The notes under the pieces: model-generated | Database searches by the model: none | The model's input: the letters and a program-made list of their open reading frames with translations, nothing else | What the model was told of the DNA's origin: nothing | Assembly: GCA_964466035.1 (NCBI GenBank) | Contig: CAYXLR010000001.1 | Location: 1-64,000 of the forward strand | Source of the DNA: JANQEA01 sp964466035 | GTDB taxonomy: Bacteria; Bipolaricaulota; Bipolaricaulia; UBA7950; UBA9294 | DNA: 64,000 nt | Direction of reading: 5' to 3' | Position numbers and translations under genes: made by a program | Shown here: piece by piece, positions 1-8,336 of the stretch | Layout of the letters: every line of letters begins with the position of its first letter | Position numbering within the stretch: position 1 is the stretch's first letter

Positions 1-9
1 GGAGGATCG

Positions 10-111
10 ATGACGAGCTTGAGGAGATGCCTGACTGGCCTGTTTGCAGTCGTGGCTCTTCTGCTGGTCATCGTTTGCCTGCAGGTTATCGGGGTCGGCC
101 TTCACTGTTGA
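10..111 (+). CDS. small single-span membrane peptide (33 aa)
   Basis: A GGAGG ribosome-binding site lies four bases before an ATG that opens a 33-codon frame. The product has a basic N-terminus (RR at 5-6) followed by about 22 hydrophobic residues and ends in LHC. It could be a free-standing small membrane protein, or the signal-peptide stub of a truncated secreted protein. No family is recognised. The window edge hides anything upstream. Confidence 0.4.
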   Translation: MTSLRRCLTGLFAVVALLLVIVCLQVIGVGLHC

Positions 112-175
112 ATCGCACACGCTTGCGTATTTGGTTGCCTGATCGCAGCCAAAGGTCTGGCTTTGAGGTTTCTCC

Positions 176-949
176 TCATGCGTGCCATCGAGCCTTGTAC
201 GCTCTACAGATGGCCTCGAGCATCAGCGCGTATTCACTATCCACATCGATCCCGAGCTTGTTCCCTCGGTCGACTCGCGGGGGATCGACATTGTTCACGT
301 AGACCGGGACCACTGCGACGAAGTCGTAGCCCCGTATGTGCGTGTGTCCCGGACTTCGCGTAGGCAGCTCCCGAAACCGCGCGACCGTCACCTCTGCGTC
401 TTTCGGGCGGTTCGGGCTCACGGCGTACTCGAAGTCTTCCCACAAGCGCTGGTCTCCAGTTGACAAACGCGGCAGAACCGCTGTCTCGAAGTCGTCTTCC
501 CTGGGTTTCACGCGATCAGGCACGTTGAGGACTCGCTCGGCGACCCCGACCAGAACGGTAGCGGCCATCACGGCTTCCTGGCGGACCCGGTACACGGCGT
601 CGAGTGTCTCACTCAGATCGTCAAAGCGAGACGTACGATTGCGGTGAGCAGTCATCACCGACTTGTTCTCGACACCGATCCGCAGGCCTTCGATCGCCGG
701 TCCGCCCGTCTTGGGGTCGGGCTCCCCGACGAACAGGTCGAGACGCCGGCCACGCCCCCCTGGCGCACTGACATTCAGCCAATGCTTGATCGCTCCATCG
801 TCATAGTCCCTCTTCAGAGGATCGCAGCGCCGGAGCAAGTCCTGGAGAACCCCCTCACTGACGATGTCGGAGTGCACAGGCTGACGATGATTGTGATAGC
901 CGGCTTGGCGTATCGCCTTCATCACCTGATCGAAGGGCGTCGTGCTCAT
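176..949 (-). CDS. putative type II restriction endonuclease
   Basis: The 257-residue product is encoded directly after a DNA N6-adenine methyltransferase. Its ATG at 949 overlaps the methyltransferase stop (ATGA), so the two are translationally coupled. A candidate PD-(D/E)xK-type active site is visible: D71 in RRLDLFVG and E94-x-K96 in GVENKSV. Operon position is the main argument for restriction activity; I do not recognise the specific R family. The longer upstream reading (to 1132) runs over the methyltransferase C-terminus and is rejected. Base composition of the pair is lower in GC than the following genes, which fits horizontal transfer. Cleavage specificity cannot be read from the sequence. 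Confidence 0.6.
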   Translation of the reverse strand: MSTTPFDQVMKAIRQAGYHNHRQPVHSDIVSEGVLQDLLRRCDPLKRDYDDGAIKHWLNVSAPGGRGRRLDLFVGEPDPKTGGPAIEGLRIGVENKSVMTAHRNRTSRFDDLSETLDAVYRVRQEAVMAATVLVGVAERVLNVPDRVKPREDDFETAVLPRLSTGDQRLWEDFEYAVSPNRPKDAEVTVARFRELPTRSPGHTHIRGYDFVAVVPVYVNNVDPPRVDRGNKLGIDVDSEYALMLEAICRAYKARWHA

Positions 950-2370
950 CCCACTCCTGTCAAGACCGCTTGAGAAGAGGCATACGCTGCGGGCCGAGGC
1001 TCGCGAAGCAATCGGATGGTAGCCCCCTCCACCTCTCGATCGAACTCCGCCGGCAGCGGCAGCTCCCTGAGTACGCGGCTTTGAAGACGGATGAAACCGT
1101 TCGCCGCCCGCTGGCAGTGGCGAGCGAGCCACTCCCGAGCGGTATCGCTGCTCAAGTACCTCATGAGCCGGAGTACATCCACGCCAGGCTTTGGGATCGC
1201 GTAGTAAACCGTGTGGCGTGGTACTACCGAACCCACCTCGTCAAGCCAGAACCGCGGAGACGGCGTGATGTCTTTGCAGAGGATCTTCTGGCTGAGGATC
1301 TCCACCAAAGGGGGAGTCTCATGAAACGCGTACCAAGGCTTCCGTTTGACACACGTACGTTTCAGCAAGCGCGCCCGGACATCCGGTCGGCGGAGGTATT
1401 CGGCGAACTCGCCCAGATCCTCAAGGGGACGGAGCCGACCAGCCTGATCATACGGGACCATGATCGAATCGGTAGTCCGGATTTCCTCTCCCATGCCCGA
1501 TAGCTGGCGGCCCGAGATCGTGGGATACGCGAACGGCAGCATTTGTTGTCCCAGGGAAGCGGTCCGCTGCACGAACACGCCGTCGGCTCCGGTAGCCACG
1601 CCGGCGCTAATGCGTTCGCAGATCTCGCCTAGCGTCGGCCGATTGAAGTCCCGTTTCGTGCCGCCATTCATCTGCGGCAGCAGCGACGCACCATTTGAAT
1701 CGAACCGAATCCGGCTTCTGGCACCTTCGCGGTTTCGGAAGATCGTCGGCGCGCGGCCGACTGCCTTTACGACGGTCGTGACGGTCGGATACGTTACTAA
1801 GCCAGCAAACGCATCCTCGGCGATCAGCTCAACCTCTTTCACGAAGACAGATGCAAGAGCCTTCCGCAGTTCCCTGGCCGATTCGACATAGAGGTACTTC
1901 TCGGGCGTTACGAAGACCAACGTGCCGTCCGGTTTCAACTGACGGAGAGCCTGCTCGAAGAATAGGAAGTACAGGTCGAATCTCCCTTTGGCCGCTCGAA
2001 AGCTCCGGCGGTATGTTGCCTTCTCGTCCTCCGACAGCTGGGTGATCGGTACGTACGGCGGGTTGCCGACCACGAAGTCGTACTTCCCGAGCCTGTCTTC
2101 GAGGAAGTCGCGTTGAAGGAGACGGATGTTGTCAACTCCGCCGAGTCGCTCCCGCGCGACCGAGAGCTTCGTTGGGTCGTTGTCCACTCCATCAATCCGT
2201 GGCGGCGCGGCCTGCCTTCGTTGGCACCAACGAATTACCCCTTCTATGAAGGAGCCGGTGCCGCAGCCAGGATCGAGAAGCCTGTCACGTGAAGACGGCG
2301 AGCGCTCCTCGAAGAGCTTTTCGACCATCAAGTCGACCAGATTAGGAGGAGTAAGCACGAACCCTCTCAT
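946..2370 (-). CDS. type II DNA N6-adenine methyltransferase (TaqI-like)
   Basis: The 474-residue protein methylates adenine in DNA using S-adenosylmethionine and should protect the host from the adjacent nuclease. Motif I is DPGCGTGS (33-40), and the catalytic motif IV is NPPY (103-106), typical of gamma-class/TaqI-type enzymes. The C-terminal half (about 250-474) fits a TaqI-like target-recognition region. I chose the ATG at 2370: a consensus TATAAT (2378-2383) overlaps the alternative ATG at 2379, so a transcript starting about seven bases downstream would begin at or next to the 2370 ATG. It is first in a two-gene operon with the nuclease. Confidence 0.88.
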   Translation of the reverse strand: MRGFVLTPPNLVDLMVEKLFEERSPSSRDRLLDPGCGTGSFIEGVIRWCQRRQAAPPRIDGVDNDPTKLSVARERLGGVDNIRLLQRDFLEDRLGKYDFVVGNPPYVPITQLSEDEKATYRRSFRAAKGRFDLYFLFFEQALRQLKPDGTLVFVTPEKYLYVESARELRKALASVFVKEVELIAEDAFAGLVTYPTVTTVVKAVGRAPTIFRNREGARSRIRFDSNGASLLPQMNGGTKRDFNRPTLGEICERISAGVATGADGVFVQRTASLGQQMLPFAYPTISGRQLSGMGEEIRTTDSIMVPYDQAGRLRPLEDLGEFAEYLRRPDVRARLLKRTCVKRKPWYAFHETPPLVEILSQKILCKDITPSPRFWLDEVGSVVPRHTVYYAIPKPGVDVLRLMRYLSSDTAREWLARHCQRAANGFIRLQSRVLRELPLPAEFDREVEGATIRLLREPRPAAYASSQAVLTGVG

Positions 2371-2377
2371 AGACGCC

Positions 2378-2406
2378 ATTATACCCGGCGGTCTTCTCGT
2401 TCTGAA
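2378..2406 (-). promoter_or_regulatory. leaderless sigma70-type promoter of the R-M operon
   Basis: Reading the minus strand, TTCAGA (2401-2406), a 17-base spacer, then TATAAT (2378-2383), and seven bases later the ATG at 2370. There is no Shine-Dalgarno between the -10 box and the start, so the mRNA is predicted to begin at or next to the start codon. Confidence 0.6.
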
Positions 2407-2486
2407 TTGATCCCATCCCGCGGTATTCCGGGGAAGTTCAAGGGCGGCATATCCCCATTCCCGTTTGCCGACGAAGCCGGCGCGGT

Positions 2487-3182
2487 CTACGGGAGCGTCA
2501 TCACGATCCGCTCGCGGCTCAGGAACCGCGAGAGGTATCCGACCGCGGCGAGGAGCAGGATCGCGATTGCCGCAAGGATCCCCAGGGACGACCATCCGTA
2601 CGCGAAGCGGCCGGCGCCGCTGAAGCCGATCCCGTACAGCGCCGCGAACAGCGGGATGAAGACGACGAAGCCGATCAGCCGGTTCTCCCGCATCCCGAGG
2701 AGCATCTGGGCGAAGCCGAGCAGGCCGGCTAGCGTGGCGTTGAACAGCGGGACGACGATCAGGACGTGAAGGATCAGCGGGCCCGATGCGATCACCGGCG
2801 TGCCGGTGCGGGCCGACACGATCAGGGTCGCGACCACGCTCGCCGCCCACGAGAGGACCGAGGCCGGCAAGGCCACGGCGATCACCTTCCCCGCCCACAG
2901 CGTCCGCAGGCTGATCGGGCTGCACAGGAGCGTCTCGATCGTGCCGCTCACCTTCTCGCGGTAGAACAGCTGGCTGGCGAACGTGTAGCTGATGAGCAGC
3001 CCCACGATGGTGGACAGGATGAAGACCGGGCTCGCCGGCTGCGGCGACGGATCGGCCACGGCGCTCTGCAGGGCGTGCATCGCGCCGACGAACAGACAGA
3101 GCGCGACGCTGACCACCACGGCGTAGCGGTTGGCGAAGATCTCCTTGAGCTCCTTTCTGACGATGCCTCGCAGCCTACGCAT
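2487..3182 (-). CDS. ABC-2 type transporter permease
   Basis: The 231-residue integral membrane protein has about six hydrophobic spans and the ABC-2 permease layout: a cytoplasmic amphipathic start (RGIVRKELKEIFANR), a first span, then the EKVSGTIETLL coupling segment near residue 77. It should pair with the ATPase encoded just upstream on the same strand, whose stop overlaps its ATG by eight bases. The substrate is unknown; the family includes drug, lipid and polysaccharide exporters and NatAB-like ion exporters. Confidence 0.85.
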   Translation of the reverse strand: MRRLRGIVRKELKEIFANRYAVVVSVALCLFVGAMHALQSAVADPSPQPASPVFILSTIVGLLISYTFASQLFYREKVSGTIETLLCSPISLRTLWAGKVIAVALPASVLSWAASVVATLIVSARTGTPVIASGPLILHVLIVVPLFNATLAGLLGFAQMLLGMRENRLIGFVVFIPLFAALYGIGFSGAGRFAYGWSSLGILAAIAILLLAAVGYLSRFLSRERIVMTLP

Positions 3183-4134
3183 CCTCGCCCGCCTCTCGGA
3201 CCGTCTCCAGGTACAGCTCTTCCAACGTCTGCCGGGCGCGGCGGATCTCGTGCAACGCGATCCCGCTCGCTTCGAACGCGCGGATCACGGTCGCCGTGGG
3301 AAGCTCCCGATGCGTCGACACGGCGAGCGTCCGTCCGTCGATCTCGCACGTCGCGACATCGGGCAGGTTCTCGAGGATTCTCGCGGCTTCCTCGACGTCG
3401 TTCTCGTCGACCAGCGTCAGCACAAGCCCCGTCGCCTCGGCGCGTGCGTTCCATTCCTTCAGCGTCTCGTCGGCGCGGATCCGCCCGTCGCAGAGGATCG
3501 CCACGCGCGAGCAGATCCGCTGCACGTCGTCGAGGTCGTGCGTGTTCATGAACACGGTGATCCGCTCGTCGGAGGAGAGCGACACGATCAGGTCGCGGAC
3601 GAGCTTCTGCGCCTCGGGATCGAGGCCGGCGGCCGGCTCGTCGAGGAACAGGACCGCCGGTCGATGGAGGAGCGCCCGGGCCAGCGCCAGCCGACGGCGC
3701 ATCCCCAGGGAGAAGGTCCCCACCTTGTCGCGCCGGCGCCCGGTCAGGCCGGCGAGCTCAAGCATCTCGGCGACCCGCTCCTTCGCGCGCGGGACCTCGA
3801 ACAGCTGCGCGTAGTAGGACAGGTTGTCGATCGCCGAGAGCCGACCGTAGAGGCCGTTGCTCTCCAACAGCACGCCGATCCGGCGGCGGGCGTCGAGCGA
3901 TCGGCTCGCGTCCCGGCCGTCCACCCGTACGGTGCCCTCGGTCGGCCGAAGCAGGCCGAGCAAAAGGCGCATCGTCGTCGTCTTCCCCGCGCCGTTCGGC
4001 CCGAGGTAGCCGAAGACCTCTCCCTCGCCGATCTCGAAGCCGACCCCGCGAAGGACCATCCTCCCGCCGAACGCCTTGGACAGGCGGTCCGCCGCGATCA
4101 TCGGTCGAACCGCGCTCGCCGTGCTCGATGCCAT
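3175..4134 (-). CDS. ABC transporter ATP-binding protein
   Basis: The 319-residue ATPase has Walker A GPNGAGKTT, a CcmA/NatA-type signature FSLGMRRRLALAR in place of canonical LSGGQ, Walker B AVLFLDEP and an H-loop THDLDD. About 80 C-terminal residues after the nucleotide-binding domain form the extension usual for ABC-2 exporter ATPases. AAGGAG lies six bases before the chosen ATG at 4134; the frame open to 4332 has no such site. It overlaps and is coupled to the permease downstream, giving a two-gene exporter. The region upstream to the cold-shock gene carries no obvious promoter for it. Confidence 0.88.
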   Translation of the reverse strand: MASSTASAVRPMIAADRLSKAFGGRMVLRGVGFEIGEGEVFGYLGPNGAGKTTTMRLLLGLLRPTEGTVRVDGRDASRSLDARRRIGVLLESNGLYGRLSAIDNLSYYAQLFEVPRAKERVAEMLELAGLTGRRRDKVGTFSLGMRRRLALARALLHRPAVLFLDEPAAGLDPEAQKLVRDLIVSLSSDERITVFMNTHDLDDVQRICSRVAILCDGRIRADETLKEWNARAEATGLVLTLVDENDVEEAARILENLPDVATCEIDGRTLAVSTHRELPTATVIRAFEASGIALHEIRRARQTLEELYLETVREAGEDA

Positions 4135-4445
4135 GGGGTTCTCCTTGCTCCGGTCGTCTCCTGCGAGCTTACGCGGTCCTCCGCGGCTCCAACAAGGTGA
4201 GAGGCAGTCCTCGTGTGAGGTGGGCCGCCGGGCTCTATGGAGCTGACCAATCGAGGCACGACCCCATTTCGGGTTTGGGGAGATGCATGCATCGTCTGCG
4301 ACTCGTGGATGCGCTTCGCCTGTCGTCGTCACGGTTGGACCGCGCTAGGTGCTGGGGTCGCCGATGGGGTGGCCGGACAAGAGCGGGGATCTTGCGCCTG
4401 CGTTCCCGGAATCCGTGTATGTCTTAGAAACCATCGCACGCGTCC
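4135..4445. other. intergenic region, nothing recognised
   Basis: About 310 bases between the divergent ABC ATPase and cold-shock gene. Reading frames across it lack ribosome-binding sites and the codon pattern of neighbouring genes. It may hold the ABC operon promoter, but I see no convincing -35/-10 pair. Confidence 0.4.
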
Positions 4446-4587
4446 TTGCTATTCGACGTTTCACTCGATACACTGGTTGTGTTGCTTGGTAGTTGTGCAG
4501 CCGCTTTCAAGGAAGTCCGGTTTACTCCAGAACTCCTCGAGATCGTCCTGTCTGACTAAGGCTTCAAGCATAGAGGAGGTTCTACCT
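4446..4587 (+). promoter_or_regulatory. cold-shock gene promoter and long 5' leader
   Basis: TTGCTA (4446-4451), a 17-base spacer and TACACT (4469-4474) form a plausible sigma70 promoter. Transcription would start near 4481, leaving a leader of about 105 bases before the ATG. Long structured leaders that sense temperature are typical of cspA-type genes; that this leader does so is an inference. Confidence 0.55.
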
Positions 4588-4797
4588 ATGTCCGACCGCA
4601 TGACGGGTACAGTCAAGTGGTTTAACGACGACAAGGGCTTCGGCTTCATCGAACGCGAAGGCGGCGAAGACGTTTTCGTGCACTTCAGCTCGATTCGTGG
4701 TGACGGCTTCAAGTCACTGAGCGATGGCCAGGAGGTCGAGTTCGTTCTGGGTCAGGGCCAGAAGGGCCCCCAGGCTCTCGACGTTACGGCGATCTAG
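4588..4797 (+). CDS. cspA: cold-shock protein, CspA family
   Basis: The 69-residue protein is a single OB-fold cold-shock domain that binds single-stranded RNA and DNA. Both RNA-binding motifs are present: RNP1 as KGFGFIE near residue 16 and RNP2 as VFVHFSSI near residue 29, with the usual TGTVKWFN start. GAGGAGG precedes the ATG. It has its own promoter and a strong terminator after it, so it is likely monocistronic. Several paralogues usually exist per genome, so the exact csp name is by family only. Confidence 0.95.
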   Translation: MSDRMTGTVKWFNDDKGFGFIEREGGEDVFVHFSSIRGDGFKSLSDGQEVEFVLGQGQKGPQALDVTAI

Positions 4798-4820
4798 CAC
4801 GACGCTAACCTGAGCATTGG

Positions 4821-4857
4821 CCGCGGTGCACCTTTTGTGCGCCGCGGTTCGTTTTCC
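4821..4857 (+). terminator. Rho-independent terminator after cold-shock gene
   Basis: Eleven base pairs, with one G-T wobble, form between CCGCGGTGCAC (4821-4831) and GTGCGCCGCGG (4837-4847) around a five-base loop. The T-rich tail TTCGTTTTCC follows. Confidence 0.8.
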
Positions 4858-4941
4858 AGCTGCACAATCGGCATGATGGGTAAATACCTCTCCGTGTCGG
4901 CGTGCAGCGTCGCTGCACGGAGCGAATCCGAAAGGAGGCAG

Positions 4942-5139
4942 ATGGCTTCCGAAGGCGGAAAGATGTACGACGTTCGCGCCTACAACCTCAAGTGTGCCAA
5001 ATGCGGGAAGGCGATCGAAGAACTCCCGTTCGAACCGCTCACTTCCACTCGCCCTGTCTACTGTCGGGAGTGCAATCAGCGCCGCAAGCCGGACAAGAAG
5101 AAGCCCTACCGAGGGAGGCCCCGGAAGCGTCGTCGCTAG
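4942..5139 (+). CDS. small zinc-ribbon protein with basic tail
   Basis: The 65-residue protein carries two CxxC knuckles (CAKC at about 18-21 and CREC at about 41-44) around the sequence ELPFEP and RPVYC. This is the layout of widespread short zinc-ribbon proteins. The last 20 residues are almost all Lys, Arg and Pro, suggesting nucleic-acid or ribosome binding. AAAGGAGG precedes the ATG. It lies just after the cold-shock gene but behind a terminator, so co-transcription would need read-through. The molecular role is unknown. Confidence 0.8.
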   Translation: MASEGGKMYDVRAYNLKCAKCGKAIEELPFEPLTSTRPVYCRECNQRRKPDKKKPYRGRPRKRRR

Positions 5140-5251
5140 CCTCGGAGCTGGGACCTAGTCGGGAGGCGAAGGCGGCCTTGTCGAGCGCCACGAGGACGTT
5201 CCGTTCCATGCTGTGCGGACGTAGACGTACTGCGAAGCCCCGTCCGTCCGC

Positions 5252-6151
5252 TCAGGCGTCGGGGTCGGCCGGCGGGATGGGCTGCCACCAGGCCGGGCAG
5301 TAGTCGGAGGCGCGGTGATCGGTGATCCGGCGCAGATCGGTCCCGTCGATGCGGATCGTGTAGATCTCCTCGCCTCCGGCGCCGTCGGTCTCGAACGCGA
5401 TCCGGGTGCTGTCCGCCGACCAAGACGGAAACTCGTCGGCTCCCGGGAGGTCGACGACGCAGCGTAACTCCGTCCCGTCGACGTTGACGACCCAGATGCC
5501 GGCCCGGCCGGCTCGATTCGTCGTGAACGCGATCATTCGCCCGTCCGGCGACCAAGCGGGGGCCCAGTCGACGGCCGGATGCTCCGTGACGCGTTGAACG
5601 AGGTTCCCCGCTAAGTCGATGATCCAGATGTCGTCGTTGCCGTCGACCGCGGCGCTAACGGCGAGGCGAGATCCGTCCGGCGAGAACGACGGCTGGGAGC
5701 ACTCGACGCCCTCCGGCGTGACACGACGAAGGTCCGTGCCGTCCGGTCGGACGACGTAGATCCCGAAGCAGCCCTCTCGGTCCGACATGAACGCGATCCA
5801 CCCTCCGTCGGGAGACCATTCCGCCCACGAGTCTTCGGCGCCGTGGTGCGTGAGTCGGGTCGTCTCGCCCGAGGAGACATCGACGGTGTAGATCTCGAAG
5901 TTCCCGTCGCGATTGGACTCGAACGCGAGGAATCGCCCGTCCGGCGACCAGGCCGCGAGGCGATCGTTCGCCGGGTGATCGGTGATCCGGCGGAGGTCCG
6001 AGCCGTCCTCTCGCACGACGTAGATCTCCCGGTTCCCGTCGCGGGTCGAATGGAAGGCGATCCGTCCCTCGGGCGTCTCGTCCGCGAGGGCGCCGAACAT
6101 CAAGACGCCGCAGAGCCCCAGAGCGACCATGGAGACGCCTCGCTTCACCAT
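5252..6151 (-). CDS. secreted TolB-like six-bladed beta-propeller
   Basis: The 299-residue protein has a signal peptide (residues 1-23, ending GALAD) and six repeats of the PD40/TolB type, with motifs such as AWSPDGRFLAFESNRDG and GSDLRRITDH recurring about every 43 residues. GGGAGG precedes the ATG. Propellers of this kind serve as periplasmic or outer-surface binding scaffolds. Without Pal or Tol genes nearby it should not be called TolB. It stands alone, divergent from the gene at 6312. Confidence 0.82.
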   Translation of the reverse strand: MVKRGVSMVALGLCGVLMFGALADETPEGRIAFHSTRDGNREIYVVREDGSDLRRITDHPANDRLAAWSPDGRFLAFESNRDGNFEIYTVDVSSGETTRLTHHGAEDSWAEWSPDGGWIAFMSDREGCFGIYVVRPDGTDLRRVTPEGVECSQPSFSPDGSRLAVSAAVDGNDDIWIIDLAGNLVQRVTEHPAVDWAPAWSPDGRMIAFTTNRAGRAGIWVVNVDGTELRCVVDLPGADEFPSWSADSTRIAFETDGAGGEEIYTIRIDGTDLRRITDHRASDYCPAWWQPIPPADPDA

Positions 6152-6311
6152 CGGACCTCCCGCAAGCGGATTGTAGGAGCGGGGTTACCGGGATCAAACC
6201 ACACCGGCTCACGAGGCCGCCGCTTCGCCGCTCACATTCACTCGTTTCACCATAGGCAAGGGCCGATCGGCTCACGAGAATAGGCACAACGCAATCGGAG
6301 GGGGCCGTTCT

Positions 6312-7172
6312 ATGAGTCACGTGTCCCGCCTGGCCGTGCTAGGCGTGCTTCTTGCGTTGTCCGTCGCGTCGGTTGGCGCCGTGGGAGAGGATTCGCCGAC
6401 GGACCTGATCGCCCAGGCCGACCTCGCCTACACGACGCGGTACCTTCAGGAGAGCATGACGGAGGCGATCGCGCTGTACGAGGCGGTTCTGCCGAGCCTC
6501 GATGCGCTGTCGGATTGGAACCGGGCGTACGTGCTCAACCGCCTGTCGCAGCTGTGCTACGAGGCGGCTCTGTTCGCTGAAGGGCACACGCCCGAGGACG
6601 AGGAGCTGTTCACCAAGGGCAAGGAGTACGGCTTCCGGAGCCTCCGGTTGAACGAGGAATTCGCGGCACACGAAGCCGAAGGGCTCGAGGAGGCCCTGTC
6701 GTACGTCACCGACGTCGCGGCGATGCATTGGACGGCGAACAACTGGGGGATGCTGTGCGGGATCCATCCGATCCAGGGGCTGCTCCAGCAGGGGTCGGTG
6801 CTCGTGCTCTTCTCCCGGTGCGTCGAGCTGGAGTCGGGCTTCTGGGGCGCCAGCGCGGCCAGCGCCCTCGGTTCCCTTCTCATCATGCTGCCGGGACCGA
6901 TGGGGGGCGACGATGAGGCCGGATTGGCGCTCGTCGAGGATTCGATCGTCAGGGACCCCTCCTACCTGCACAACCGGATCATCCTCGCCGAGTACTGGGG
7001 CTTCACGTACAACTTTCTCGGCGCGCTGACCGGCGTCCGCGACGCCGAGCTGATCGAGCGGGAAACGGCGATCGTCCTCGACGGAGAGGTCGGGGACTGG
7101 CCGTTCTGGAACCGGCAGGCGAAGATCGCGGCCGAGCGGCTGCTGGCGCGGCTGCACGACCTGTCCGACTGA
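6312..7172 (+). CDS. TatT-like secreted helical (TPR-type) protein
   Basis: The 286-residue protein starts with a Sec signal peptide (to about residue 25, SVGAVGEDS) and is otherwise predicted helical, with spacing that suits TPR-like repeats. Segments such as FGFRSLRLN-type and ESGFWGASAASALG resemble the TatT/T component of TRAP transporters, a periplasmic protein. No TRAP permease genes are adjacent, so the transporter link is by family likeness only. GGAGGGGG precedes the ATG. It converges on the sulfotransferase gene with a gap of only 14 bases. Confidence 0.55.
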   Translation: MSHVSRLAVLGVLLALSVASVGAVGEDSPTDLIAQADLAYTTRYLQESMTEAIALYEAVLPSLDALSDWNRAYVLNRLSQLCYEAALFAEGHTPEDEELFTKGKEYGFRSLRLNEEFAAHEAEGLEEALSYVTDVAAMHWTANNWGMLCGIHPIQGLLQQGSVLVLFSRCVELESGFWGASAASALGSLLIMLPGPMGGDDEAGLALVEDSIVRDPSYLHNRIILAEYWGFTYNFLGALTGVRDAELIERETAIVLDGEVGDWPFWNRQAKIAAERLLARLHDLSD

Positions 7173-7186
7173 ACAGCCGCCGCGGG

Positions 7187-8329
7187 CTAGCCGGAGTCCG
7201 GTGGCGGCTCCAGGCGCTCGTACCCCCACGTCTCGAACGCGTACGGCCAGTGCGCGTTCACCTTCGCGATGACGTTCCCGTCCAGCTCGTAGACGTTCTT
7301 TCGGTACCCGGCCACAGCGTCGAGGTACGAGCGGAAGGCCGGTTCGGCGGCCGCGAATCCGGGCAGCCCCAACCCGTCGTACACGCGGCGGAGTTGGTCG
7401 AGCGGCGAGGCCTCCAGATCGTCGAACCGGATCTCCACGAGGTGGCCGTCCGGGATGAGCGACCGCTCGGCGAGGAACCGGCGCATCAGCCGGTCGTAGA
7501 ACTGGAGGACGTGCGCCTCGACCCGTTCCGGTTCGATCTCCTGAAGCTGCGATCGCGGCAGCACGGTCGTGCGCATGTGCACCGTCGAGAGAAAGATCTC
7601 GTACGGGTTCCGGTGGATGTGGACGAACTTCGCGTCGGGGAAGAGCTCGAGGAGCGTCCTGATCCGGGCGGTGTGGGCGCAGTTCTTGACGACCAGTCGC
7701 TTCCCGCCGCTTACCAGCGTGGCCTTGCGCAACACCGCCAGGTAGGCGTCGATCCACTGGGAGCGGACGGCTTCGGAGGGGCCGTCGAACAGGACGCACC
7801 GCTCGAAGAACTCCTCCGCCCGTCGCGGGAACGAGAACGTGTGGACGAAGGAGTGGGGCGACAGGTTGGCCACCGCGAACTCGTCCTCCTGCGGCGCGTC
7901 GAAGGCAAGCGGGACGTTGTCGATCAGCCGGGTCGGATAGCGGGAACCCGCCACCTTCGCCACGAACCGCTTGACGGTCCCGTCCCCGACGAGGCAGAAG
8001 CCGGGCGCCATCGCCTGAAACGTCGAGAGATAGCCGAGGTTCTCGTCCTGGCAGAGGAGGTTGTGCAGGTGCGTCGTCCCGCTCCGCCAGTGACCGACGA
8101 TGAAGACGGGGGCGGGATGGATCGCCGTGCCCCGGATCCGTCTCCCGTACCGAACCCGCTCCCAGAGCCGCAGGGGGCTCGTCAGCAGGGTGGTGAGGGA
8201 GACGAACAGCGCGCGGGGAAGGTACGCTCGGTCGATTCGGCCGCCGAGGCGCAGCAGCTTGATCCAGCTGCGGAAGGAGCCGAGGGCGGCGGGGTGTTCG
8301 GCGTTGGTCGGGCGCGTCGGTTGTGTCAT
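7187..8329 (-). CDS. PAPS-dependent sulfotransferase
   Basis: The 380-residue protein should move the sulfuryl group from PAPS to a hydroxyl or amine. The 5'-phosphosulfate-binding loop is visible as IVGHWRSGTT (77-86), and the 3'-phosphate-binding region as FVHIHRNPYEIFLS. Its ATG sits seven bases after the stop of the propeller gene upstream, with GAGG in the gap, so the two form an operon. A PAPS synthetase gene lies just beyond in divergent orientation and would supply the donor. The acceptor is unknown. It resembles the Sulfotransfer_3/Stf0-like group rather than arylsulfate (ASST) enzymes. Confidence 0.85.
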   Translation of the reverse strand: MTQPTRPTNAEHPAALGSFRSWIKLLRLGGRIDRAYLPRALFVSLTTLLTSPLRLWERVRYGRRIRGTAIHPAPVFIVGHWRSGTTHLHNLLCQDENLGYLSTFQAMAPGFCLVGDGTVKRFVAKVAGSRYPTRLIDNVPLAFDAPQEDEFAVANLSPHSFVHTFSFPRRAEEFFERCVLFDGPSEAVRSQWIDAYLAVLRKATLVSGGKRLVVKNCAHTARIRTLLELFPDAKFVHIHRNPYEIFLSTVHMRTTVLPRSQLQEIEPERVEAHVLQFYDRLMRRFLAERSLIPDGHLVEIRFDDLEASPLDQLRRVYDGLGLPGFAAAEPAFRSYLDAVAGYRKNVYELDGNVIAKVNAHWPYAFETWGYERLEPPPDSG

Positions 8330-8336
8330 GAGGACC

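Noticed and set aside
4237..4587. N-terminal extension of the cold-shock protein
   Set aside because: The frame is open by chance; CspA proteins start at MSDRMTGTVKW and a strong ribosome-binding site precedes that ATG.
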